A DNA stretch of 36,376 nucleotides from Aureobasidium sp. EXF-3400 (taxonomy: Eukaryota; Ascomycota; Dothideomycetes; Dothideales; Saccotheciaceae), in assembly GCA_024195585.1 (NCBI GenBank), contig SWBL01000428.1, positions 1 to 36,376 on the forward strand, written 5' to 3'. Position numbers and translations under genes: made by a program. This document shows, piece after piece, positions 11,147-21,426 of the stretch (the stretch's first letter is position 1; every line of letters begins with the position of its first letter). The notes below the pieces were generated by a model that did no database searches, was not told where the DNA came from, and saw nothing but the letters and a program-made list of their open reading frames with translations.

Positions 11147-13948
11147 CTACATCACGTTACACCGTTCTTCTCTTTCGGCCTGAGTCATTCTACCGCCAGT
11201 TCCAGGAGGAACATAGCCAGAATATTGTGGTGCAGGTTCTGAATTTCCTGCATTCTGGAGGACTTGACCTTGACTCTCACGCCTTCTAAGCCGTTGAGAG
11301 TTGCTGCTGGTCTGCGCAAGATTCAGTGCACTCGAGCGTCTACGATGCATAGATGGTGATTGGAGGCTGGGGTTACTACCGTTCTGATTGGCGAAAGGAC
11401 CTTGTTGCATCTGTAGTGCTGTTAAGGCACCTAGAGCATCTCCTTGCCTTGGATCTCGTGTCGCACCAGCTGGTCTAAACGGTCTATCAGAAGCCGCCTG
11501 CTCGTACGTAGGTGGCTCATCGTCCCCAGCGTCTCTTTCTCGAATATATGGAGCATCTGCTGTTGGAGGTGGGGCGTTGCGAGAAGAGGCGGATCTAGTG
11601 TTGTTACCCATATTGCTCCTTCGAGGAGGGACTGGAGGACGCTGTTCCGAGGTCGGACTACGTCCGGAGGACGCAGATTCACGCTCAAGGAACTGGCGCG
11701 AGAGTTCATCTTCTTGTCTTCGTCGTTCTGCTTGGGCACGACGCTGTTGGTCCTCTTCTTCCTCCTGGAGTTGAAGAGCTAAAGCTAGGTCAGCATCTTC
11801 CTGTTCCGAACCGTGTCCGCGAGGTTCCGCTGGTGGCTGTGATTGAGACGAATCAGCAGTAGCACCATTCGAGGTGCGGTGATTACGTGTAGGTACAGTC
11901 TGCCAGTCATTTGCATTTTGAGTTCCGGACGACGTGTTTCCTACTGGCCTGAAATCGCCGGAAAAGAAGCTGCCAGCTGCGCCACTGACATCAACCAAGC
12001 TTTCCCAAACAATTTCATCATGAGATGAATAGCCTGCATCTGTGACGAGATTCATGAGCGTGCCACTTCTCGGATGCTTGTACAGTGTCGAGAAGTGATC
12101 GTTCCTGAACAGGATGGCAATTTGGCCAGGTTTCAAAAAGTCTACAATCAGCTTGAGACCATGATCAGTCAGCTGAGTGGGATAACTCGTGAGAAACTCT
12201 TTGATGAAGATGATATCTTCAAACATCTGCTGTTCTTGCGTTGATAGCCCATCGGTCCCTAACTTGTGCTCAAGCTCGGCCTGAGCAGTTTCGATGTTGA
12301 GTGCATCGTCAAATGTTTTGGCCGAGCGGTCAAATGCTTCGTAAGCTGACGAATTGGGCAGTGGGACCCAGCCGTGGAAGAGAGGCATTTCGAAAGCGCT
12401 GTAGAGGCGCATTTCTCTTGTCTCGTCGAACGAGCCGGGTTGTCCTTGTGGAGCGTTCTGAGCAGCAACAAATCGCGGATTCACATTCATGCCAGTGTGT
12501 AAGGTGATGAGGAAGGTGTAGAGCTCACCAACATCAGGGAGTGCTTTGCTCGAGATCTCTGTTCTCCTTGCGAGCTCTTCAAAAACAGCATCTAGGAGAA
12601 GGCCGAGGCTAATTTGTTCGCGTGAGCTGAGAGTGTCAACAAGGACTGTCTTTGGCGACTCGGGCGCCGACAAAGTCAGAGCGTTGACAAGAGCAAGCAG
12701 AGGACAAGGGCCGTTGGCATTCTGCGTCAAGATGGGGGAGCGTCGCATGTGGCCATTGGGTCCAGCGGCGTCATCAAACCATTTGATATGCTTGATCTGG
12801 TACGTCTCATTGCGTTGTTTACTGAGTAATTCTTCAGCAGATTGAATCGGCGCGGCAAGATCAGTGTTACGTTCAGGTTGAGGCGTGCTGAGCGGCTGGG
12901 TTCCCTTTGCTTGAGGCGAAGGAGCATTATCGGTACCCAAGTCTATGAGAGATTCTTCTTGCTGAACGGGAGGAAGAACAGGAGGTTGCGAGGAGACAGT
13001 TTCTGGCCGTGCGGGCACTCCAGCGGCGTTAGACGCTTGCGCCGCAAGAGAGGCTTGTTGGTTCACGTGAGGATCATAGTGATGGTTCGTAAGTGGAAGC
13101 GGAGGAGCTGGAGGAGCGACGGACGGAGCATTAAAAGCCAAGTGCGGTGCAGCAGGAGCAGGAGCAGGCGGAGGAGAGGGCGTGGACTGGAAGTTTGTAG
13201 GGAAGGCATGCGAGGGAGGTGGGCCTGGAGGTGGGTGGAAGATGGCATCAAGCTGCTGTGGCTGGGGACTAGGCGTAGATTGCCAGGGGTTCTGCATGTT
13301 CTGTTCTCTGTCGAGGTCTTGCTGCCATGGGTTCGAGGATGTTTGTGAGATCAAACTTCTTCTACTGCTCTTCTGAGGTATTTCTGGAGGCGGTGGTCCG
13401 AGAGTTTCATTGTGCGTATCTTGTTGTAGGTGGTCGTCCAGCGACAGGGCAGCGAAGGTGGGCGCGGGAGGTAGAGAAGGAGGCGGATAGGATGGCGGAG
13501 CTGGAGGAGCAGCAGTGGGATGGGGAGGGGGAGGTGTTGAGCTCCATATCGACTGGCTGTCTTCAGAAGGATATGGCAGAGGCTGAAGTTGCGTCGGCGG
13601 TTGGGACTGGTTTTGCAGATTATGGTATGGATTATGCGATTGGAAAGAGTGTTGAGCTTCCGGGGCTTGAGGGCGACCAACTCTTAGCGAAGCAGGGATG
13701 TCTGCCGAGTCTGGCTTTGGCTGGTCATTGTCTTCGTTTTCGTGATCAGAAGAGAAGCCGGAGTTCCAGGTGTTGTGCGAAGAAGCCGAGCTGCTCCTGG
13801 TTCGTTGCAGAGAGAGACCAGAGTCGTGTGGTGGTTGATAGGCAGCCGCGTGGCCGTTGGGTGCAGAGGGAGCTGTAGTAGAGGTGGGATACGGCGCTGA
13901 AGAAGGCGGCTCGGGGTTGCGAGAGGGGACGGGCTTTCTCGTCACCAT
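11147..13948 (-). CDS. MIY1: MINDY-family (DUF544) deubiquitinase with MIU and CaaX box
   Basis: A single-exon gene of 933 aa. MINDY enzymes are cysteine proteases that trim K48-linked polyubiquitin; the yeast members are Miy1 and Miy2. The first ~400 residues are Pro/Gln/Ser-rich and probably disordered. The catalytic domain follows, with the nucleophile at Cys415 in NANGPCPLLALVNAL and the general base at His618 in RNDHFSTLYKHP. A ubiquitin-interacting MIU-like helix (DADLALALQLQEEEE) comes next, then a low-complexity tail. The last four residues are CNVM, a farnesylation-type CaaX motif, consistent with prenylation motifs reported for fungal and animal relatives. The frame is open 56 codons further upstream, but the ATG at 13948 (MVTRKPVPSR) is the better start because the upstream part looks like leader sequence. 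The gene sits between two direct repeat copies. Confidence 0.9.
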   Translation of the reverse strand: MVTRKPVPSRNPEPPSSAPYPTSTTAPSAPNGHAAAYQPPHDSGLSLQRTRSSSASSHNTWNSGFSSDHENEDNDQPKPDSADIPASLRVGRPQAPEAQHSFQSHNPYHNLQNQSQPPTQLQPLPYPSEDSQSIWSSTPPPPHPTAAPPAPPSYPPPSLPPAPTFAALSLDDHLQQDTHNETLGPPPPEIPQKSSRRSLISQTSSNPWQQDLDREQNMQNPWQSTPSPQPQQLDAIFHPPPGPPPSHAFPTNFQSTPSPPPAPAPAAPHLAFNAPSVAPPAPPLPLTNHHYDPHVNQQASLAAQASNAAGVPARPETVSSQPPVLPPVQQEESLIDLGTDNAPSPQAKGTQPLSTPQPERNTDLAAPIQSAEELLSKQRNETYQIKHIKWFDDAAGPNGHMRRSPILTQNANGPCPLLALVNALTLSAPESPKTVLVDTLSSREQISLGLLLDAVFEELARRTEISSKALPDVGELYTFLITLHTGMNVNPRFVAAQNAPQGQPGSFDETREMRLYSAFEMPLFHGWVPLPNSSAYEAFDRSAKTFDDALNIETAQAELEHKLGTDGLSTQEQQMFEDIIFIKEFLTSYPTQLTDHGLKLIVDFLKPGQIAILFRNDHFSTLYKHPRSGTLMNLVTDAGYSSHDEIVWESLVDVSGAAGSFFSGDFRPVGNTSSGTQNANDWQTVPTRNHRTSNGATADSSQSQPPAEPRGHGSEQEDADLALALQLQEEEEDQQRRAQAERRRQEDELSRQFLERESASSGRSPTSEQRPPVPPRRSNMGNNTRSASSRNAPPPTADAPYIRERDAGDDEPPTYEQAASDRPFRPAGATRDPRQGDALGALTALQMQQGPFANQNGSNPSLQSPSMHRRRSSALNLAQTSSNSQRLRRRESQGQVLQNAGNSEPAPQYSGYVPPGTGGRMTQAEREERCNVM

Positions 13949-15908
<1,960 letters not shown>

Positions 15909-16237
15909 TTACTTTGAGGAACACTTCGCTTGCCCTTTTTTACGTTATATAGACCTCCGTTATGATCGCCAAGACAAAAATTTACATATGCAAATGCTAA
16001 ATTTGCTCATTCGTCCCAAGTTAACCTCTCGAATCAGTTTTCTCGCGTTACCAAAGTCAACCTGTTGAGTCATTCTTGCATCGCTCATCATGACTCAATG
16101 GCATAGATCTCTGCAAACCATACCGAACCTTTCTCGGTTGGCATTCTTGCTTACTGGAGCTTGAGCCTTTCTCTGTCCACCAACTTCCCAGCAAGCACAA
16201 AAAAGCACCACTCCTGCCTAACATCGTGGCATCTATA
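15909..16237. other. Intergenic region after GARS, with two TGASTCA motifs
   Basis: This stretch contains no remnant of AIRS coding sequence that I can see. It carries TGAGTCA (16066-16072) and TGACTCA (16091-16097), both perfect matches to the Gcn4/CPC1-type bZIP core. Confidence 0.5.
16066..16097. promoter_or_regulatory. Pair of Gcn4/CPC1-like TGASTCA sites
   Basis: Two palindromic 7-mers 18 bp apart, between the GARS stop and the next gene. In fungi such sites bind the general amino-acid control factor (Gcn4/CpcA/CPC1). Function here is inferred from motif only; 7-mers of this kind also occur by chance. Confidence 0.3.
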
Positions 16238-17224
16238 ATGTCTCACTCGAGCGAGGCGGCAAAACCTGTCATCACTGCCACTTCCAGGAAGAAGAAAGAA
16301 GCAGAGGCATGGTCCACTATACTCGACCCGCCCGTCGTTGAGATGGTTCTAGAGGGACCCTCTTGTAAGGTGATATTCCGCGAACGTAACCCGAAGAAAT
16401 CGCACCTTCTTTGCCTGCCGCAAGAGCTCCGGGATTTGATATACAATCATCTTTTCGATGATGACTCTGAGTTGCAAGTGTGGCATCCACTTACCAGAGT
16501 ATCCCGATCTACACGAATAGACGCTACCAGGGCCTTGATCGCAAAGATTACGGAATCAGAAACTCACCTCCATTTTCGCTTGAAGGAGGACTCAGCCAGA
16601 TACAACACATGCTGGTGGAAACAATGCTCTGCGGAACACTGTCTGGATCATCAACGCGACAGGACACTTCGGCTTTCTGAGTTTTGGCACAATCCGCCAG
16701 AGCGTGTGCGAAGAATAGTTATCTGTTGTTATGACGAGTCTTTCAGACTCCGGCTTACAGTTCTGTCTCATGATGGCACAATCGTAGCCGCTCGTGCTGC
16801 GTTTCACGCGAACAAGAGTTGGTATCTCAAAGTTCGTGGTAGGGACTTCGATTTGGATCCCAGTGGCCATATAATCTATACGTGGCTTGAGAAGACTGCT
16901 TCAACTAGATGGATCACATGTGAACGTTCAGAGGAAAGTTTGTCTGACGTCTCAGGGCCGTCGGTGTGTACAAGTAGTCCGCACGGCTGGAGACGCTGCT
17001 CATGTTGCCCACGCGGTTTCGCTCCCAACATGTTCATGAAGAAAGTGGCTTCATGGCCGACCGACATCACCCTCTCTCCTCTCATTTGGATCAACAGAGC
17101 TGTAGCAGGCTTCTTTGTTTCTTGCCGATTCGCTACCAAACAACCGCAAACGTGCTGGGACCACTTGTTTGCCCAAATACGTCTTTTAAGGCAGTTGAGA
17201 GCACGCGACAACATCAACCACTAA
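16238..17224 (+). CDS. Hypothetical protein with F-box-like N-terminal motif
   Basis: A single-exon frame of 328 aa from the ATG at 16238 (MSHSSEAAKP). After a short basic leader it has LLCLPQELRDLIYNHLF at about residues 55-70, the Leu-Pro-x-Glu-Leu/Ile-Arg pattern of many fungal F-box-like or 2EXR-type proteins that recognise substrates or remain uncharacterised. The rest has a Cys-rich stretch (RRCSCCPRG) and no catalytic motif I can name. No signal peptide or membrane segment. Such genes form large, fast-evolving families in Pezizomycotina. Its position between GARS and the THR1-AIRS gene makes it part of the segment that separates the two purine genes. Confidence 0.65.
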   Translation: MSHSSEAAKPVITATSRKKKEAEAWSTILDPPVVEMVLEGPSCKVIFRERNPKKSHLLCLPQELRDLIYNHLFDDDSELQVWHPLTRVSRSTRIDATRALIAKITESETHLHFRLKEDSARYNTCWWKQCSAEHCLDHQRDRTLRLSEFWHNPPERVRRIVICCYDESFRLRLTVLSHDGTIVAARAAFHANKSWYLKVRGRDFDLDPSGHIIYTWLEKTASTRWITCERSEESLSDVSGPSVCTSSPHGWRRCSCCPRGFAPNMFMKKVASWPTDITLSPLIWINRAVAGFFVSCRFATKQPQTCWDHLFAQIRLLRQLRARDNINH

Positions 17225-18159
17225 TAGCCGAGACTAATCAACATGCACATAGGAGTGTAGTGTACTTAACCAACCCAACTTTCAAACTCGATGGTCCTGA
17301 CCTGCCAAGCACACCCATAGCAAGACAAATACGAGACAATCTCGGGAGTCTGAAAGTCACCTCCACACAAATATATCTCCTACAATACAACCAAGCGAGC
17401 CGGGAAGTTTGTCCAGTGTGCCTTCGTAAATGATCATCAGGCCACAACACAGTCGCGGTGATGTCGTGTCTCCGTCGCGTAGATACCTAGCCAAGCACAG
17501 CCATAAGAAAATGTTCCTTTGCTCCAAGTCAGGTTCAATCTTCCCATGGGTCAAAATCTGCAACGCTACTCCTCCTCTCATGGGAGCGTATACCAATGTC
17601 AGGACAGTGTTGGTTTTGGCATCAGAGGTATGTCTATAGTAAGCCGCTGGAAAAGCGTCTCTCTCTCCTTAGCCCCTAGTTTGGTTATGGAGACAATTGT
17701 GTATATCCAGAACCAAGCATATTCCATACTTAGGAAACATAGTCCTGCATCCCTGAAGATGATTTTTCCGTTGACAGTTTGCGATGTTTTTGTGTGGTGC
17801 AAAACCCGCAACCCTAGCTGGGTAGATGCGCCAGGTCGAGTTTCAGAAAGGCCGCTACCGAACGCTGCCCTAATGCGAACAGCTTTCATACCTTGTCGTG
17901 ATAGCATGGCATCTATACATCGACGTGAGCATGCAATTAGGGCAGAGTGATGATTTCCAGGGCACGAAGCATGCAATGGATTCGAATGCTCGTGTACACA
18001 AACAAAAGTCAAAGTCTACTGCACAAAACATGATTCTATGCTTCGTTTTCCAGTGTTTCTTTTTGATCCAATTCGGAAAGGCTGGGTTCCCTTTCGTCCA
18101 TTCGTTTTCTATATGGTCTTTTGTTTCTGAGCCTCCAAAAGAAAAGAAAACTTGAGAAT
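17225..18159. other. Intergenic region, no supported gene
   Basis: About 930 bp. A plus-strand frame at 17519-17950 is open but has unlike composition, no domain and no good start. The last 150 bp are T-rich, as expected of a promoter for the secreted protein that follows. Confidence 0.5.
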
Positions 18160-19521
18160 ATGCTTTCCTTGCCAGTTTTCCTTTCTTTCGCGACCTCGCT
18201 GGTCGCTGCCGCTGGCTTGACAGAGGCTTCTCTCAAGAACCATGTCAACTCTCTCGAGCTTGACTACAGCTTCAACCCTGTCAAGGAAGCTTACTGGACG
18301 AACCTGCCTCATCACCGCAGAACACCTTTTGCACTGTCTCCCGACGGCAGCCGTGCTTTCCTCGCATACCTAGATGACAGCGAGACCGATGTGCACATCC
18401 AACGTGTCGATCTCAAGACCTTTGCCGCAGTCGGCAGTGCTGTAACCGTCAAGGGAGGAAGAGAAGCTGGTGGCCTTGTCGCCCACAATGATGGGTTTGC
18501 TTTGTTGACTAATGAGGCTTTGCAATCTGGTACAGTTGATGCCCCTGCTGGCAGTACCCCTGTGCCTGTCTTGTACAGATACACTGAGGGAGAGCAGACT
18601 TTCAAGACTTTTCTGGGCGGACCTGGTGTCCACGAGAGTGACGGTCTATCCGCTTCTCCCGACTTGAACGGTGATCTGGTCTATTCAGAGAAAGCTGGGT
18701 TGTACGGCGCTTACTTTGTCGTCACGGACTACAGCGGATGGGCCGAGGGCCACTTTGGCGATTCGGTGCAGTATGTCTCCACCAATGGGTCGCTCGAGAC
18801 TCTGCCTGAATCCAGTGCTTGGGGTTGCTCTCATAACACTGGTATCGCTTTCGAAGCTGCCGATGCCGTCCCATTCGCCAGTATCTGTGCTGAAGACCAG
18901 GGCGATATCTGGCTGAACACCAACAACCGCGGTATGGATCTCTCCGGCGTCAAGATATCCAACGAGAATACCACCAATGGTGCAGGTGGCGAGTCGACGG
19001 GCGGTATGAGTGGCTCCTACAGCAATCTTGCGCGCTTCCAGGGCGAGGACTCATACATCTTCTCCTGGACGTCTCGCGGTGCCGTCGATCTCTACGAAAA
19101 CACCTGGATGGGCGAGGGATATGTTTCCTCATACAACACGACTAATGGTCGTAATGTCGCCATCGCAACGTTCTCCGACAAGCAAACCATGGATGGCGAA
19201 CAAGCCTCTTCGGTTGTTGGCGCCAAAGACGGCGACTCGCAAGTCAACTGGCTCACCACAGGTACAGCTGATTGCTCCAGTGCTCACGTCGCAACTTTCG
19301 ACGCTAGCAATGCTCTTGTAACCTGGGAGCAGATTGACAAGCCTCAGTGTGACAACATTGCTATGAGCTGTGAAGGCGAGTTTAGTGGATCCTACTCTCA
19401 ATTGGTGAACAAGGGCGAGAAGATCGGTCAGCCTATCCGGTCGATGGATACCTATGTCGCTGGCGATATGGTCACCATGGGTGACGGTCGTATCTGCTGG
19501 CCTTACGTCAACATGACTTAG
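18160..19521 (+). CDS. Secreted protein with beta-propeller-like repeats
   Basis: A single-exon frame of 453 aa. The ATG at 18160 gives a clear signal peptide (MLSLPVFLSFATSLVAAAG). The mature part is rich in Gly, Ser, Asp and aromatic residues, with spaced blocks such as TPFALSPDGSRAFLAYLDD, WGCSHNTGIAF and YIFSWTSRGAVDLYEN that suggest a beta-propeller. It has a few Asn-x-Ser/Thr sites. I recognise no enzyme family. The frame ends with TAG at 19519-19521 after CWPYVNMT. The same frame then stays open for another 157 codons of Ser/Thr-rich sequence, so the true C-terminus is in doubt. Confidence 0.75.
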   Translation: MLSLPVFLSFATSLVAAAGLTEASLKNHVNSLELDYSFNPVKEAYWTNLPHHRRTPFALSPDGSRAFLAYLDDSETDVHIQRVDLKTFAAVGSAVTVKGGREAGGLVAHNDGFALLTNEALQSGTVDAPAGSTPVPVLYRYTEGEQTFKTFLGGPGVHESDGLSASPDLNGDLVYSEKAGLYGAYFVVTDYSGWAEGHFGDSVQYVSTNGSLETLPESSAWGCSHNTGIAFEAADAVPFASICAEDQGDIWLNTNNRGMDLSGVKISNENTTNGAGGESTGGMSGSYSNLARFQGEDSYIFSWTSRGAVDLYENTWMGEGYVSSYNTTNGRNVAIATFSDKQTMDGEQASSVVGAKDGDSQVNWLTTGTADCSSAHVATFDASNALVTWEQIDKPQCDNIAMSCEGEFSGSYSQLVNKGEKIGQPIRSMDTYVAGDMVTMGDGRICWPYVNMT

Positions 19522-19995
19522 AGACTTGATGGAACTGCCGGTCAATATGGCAGTCTGCCCTCCTCGACTACCAAGCAGATTTCTTTTGCTTGTATGAGCA
19601 TGAAAGGTGCTGCTAATGCCTCTTCTTCAGCTGCTGTGTCTTCGAGTGTCGTCTCTACGGATATTGTTGCTTCTTCTGAAGTAGACACCAAGGCTACTAT
19701 CACCAGTACCTCGTCGGCGAGCGTGCCATCCAAGATTTCGGCTTCAGTCTCTGTCCTTGGCTCATCGACTGATACCTCCTCTTTCACCTCTAGCGCTAAC
19801 AAGAAAGCGCACACAAAGATGCATTCGAGCAGCTCTTTCTTGACTGCCTCCATACCTGCCTCGGTGACCACTTTCTTGACTGCAGTCAGAGCATCCTCCA
19901 GTTTGAGCATGGCTAGCAAGGTAGCCCTTTCCGCACTTCCTAGTGCTGCTTATGACAAGGGTGAAAACTGCGAGGTTCAGTATATCTACGAGTAG
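19522..19995 (+). other. In-frame Ser/Thr-rich extension behind a TAG stop
   Basis: Directly after the TAG, in the same frame, 157 codons remain open up to the TAG at 19993-19995. The sequence is strongly Ser/Thr/Ala-rich (stretches such as SSSAAVSSSVVSTDIVASS), as in the O-glycosylated stalks of fungal wall proteins, and ends in ENCEVQYIYE without a GPI-type tail. Possible explanations are a recent nonsense mutation (TGG to TAG would restore Trp), stop-codon readthrough, or a 51-bp intron with a weak GTCACC donor near 19471 that uses CTTAG at 19521 as acceptor and removes the stop in frame. Confidence 0.5.
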
Positions 19996-20341
19996 TTATC
20001 AATTAGCATTTGATCAGCCCGGTAGAAGTATCTCTATCGAAACATCAGCAGACGAAAGCATAACTTGACTCTGTAGCTGATCAGTCAGTATTTGTGTGGC
20101 AGTAGACGAATCGTAAACATGGCTGCATATAATTCTTGATCATTTCGTTCTCCTATCAACAATAATGTGAGATGCCAGACTCTAGTCGTATGAAGTGTCA
20201 TATTAAGCAGTGCTCGCAAAGCGTTGGGGTGTCGGGCACGTGTAACTTGACTATCTCGAAGAGACCATTGGTTGTTGAGGATTGGAGAGTGCTGGGGACA
20301 CTGAAGACTGCTACTTGGCGCCTTCTTGCTCGGTTGACGAC
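19996..20341. other. Short convergent intergenic region
   Basis: This holds the 3' ends of the secreted-protein gene (+) and ARPC3 (-). No gene is visible. Confidence 0.5.
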
Positions 20342-21027
20342 TTAGAGGGCCTTGCCCATGAACTTTCTCTTTGTGAAACTCAACCACCACTAGTAGGACT
20401 GGTTCAGTATTCGGACTTGGAGGCGGCATAGAAAAGGAAGTTACCTTGCTAGGGGCATCGCCGTCTGCGTATATCCTGTTCAACAATCTTGTGGCCAGCT
20501 CTTGTCTCATTTGGCTGATGTACTGTCTCAAGACCTCTGCTTCTTGTCTGTCTCGCGGAGGCTCAAAGGCTTGGTTGAGAGGGAATGTAGCGTCGCCAGG
20601 AATGGCAAAGTTTGTGTCGAGAGCGAGGTTCATGACGGCCTTCTCGGCGTCTCTCCTGGACATCTGAGGCTTGATCTTCTGGATGACTTCGCTAACGAAC
20701 AGGATGCCGTATATCAGGACACGGTCGGCGGGGCCTTTGATCTCGAAGTTGCGGAAGAAGGTGTTGGCACGGAACAAGGCCAGTGTCTCGTCCAGCGGGT
20801 CGTAGCTTTCATGTGAGGCATCGATGGTGAGTTCTGTTACATCGCCGGAAAGGGCGGGAAGTTGCATAGCGGGACCACGGGTTCTGGTACGGAGTGGCAG
20901 TAGGGAAAAGTTGCCAATGACTTGTTGGTTGGGCTCATCGAGGAAGACTGAGTGGTATGCCTACCCAGCTAGCTGTCAGTAGGGGTTGCGCGGAGGTGCT
21001 ATGGACAGTTGTGGATCATACAGGCAT
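20342..21027 (-). CDS. ARC18: Arp2/3 complex subunit 3 (ARPC3, p21-Arc)
   Basis: A structural subunit of the Arp2/3 actin-nucleating complex that works at cortical actin patches. The exons on the minus strand are 21027-21022, 20960-20445 and 20389-20342, giving 189 aa. The first exon holds only ATG CCT and is joined over a 61-bp intron to AYHSVFLDEP, giving the typical MPAYHS start of ARPC3. The second intron (55 bp) restores the conserved end APSK/WWLSFTKRKFMGKAL before TAA. Internal family features include NFEIKGPADRVLIYG and the RRDAEKAVMNLAL helix. The length matches the family (about 175-190 aa). It is divergent from the THR1-AIRS fusion gene, with 399 bp between start codons. Confidence 0.95.
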
Positions 21028-21426
21028 GATGGGTTGTGGAAGACAGCAATGAAGCTGTCGGATTGGAGGATGAATACGGTTGGGCGAAGAGAATCGATTA
21101 AGATGGCTAGAATGAAGGGACAATTGCTGTCTCGAGCTCGGTGGATGCGATGTCCGCGCCTACGTAGATGTTGTTGGTGGAGCTTGGCACGCCCGCCGGC
21201 TGCCAAGACGTGGGACTCCCGACCGCCGAACGCGGGGTGGTGTTGCGCGTGAGGTCGAAAAAATATCCTCAAGACTGACTCCTTCGCGACAGCGAGCTTC
21301 CGAGATCGCTTGATTTTCTGCATATCGCGTGCCAACCTCTTGTCAATCTAGACAAGGTCTTCTCGCGACTTCTCTTCTGTCTTTATATCCGGTTGTCAAG
21401 AACGTTGACAGCCAATTCTGTCCACC
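21028..21426. promoter_or_regulatory. Divergent promoter ARPC3 / THR1-AIRS
   Basis: 399 bp separate the two start codons. A TGACTC hexamer is at 21276-21281, about 150 bp before the fusion gene. In yeast the same hexamer is bound by Gcn4 (amino-acid genes, including threonine synthesis) and Bas1 (purine genes). The assignment is by motif only. Confidence 0.4.

Noticed and set aside
17519..17950. 143-aa plus-strand frame
   Set aside because: No good start, no domain, no plausible splice context; it fits a chance open frame between genes.
19542..19919. Long open frame on the minus strand
   Set aside because: It is the shadow of the Ser/Thr-rich plus-strand tail; its composition mirrors the opposite strand and it has no domain.
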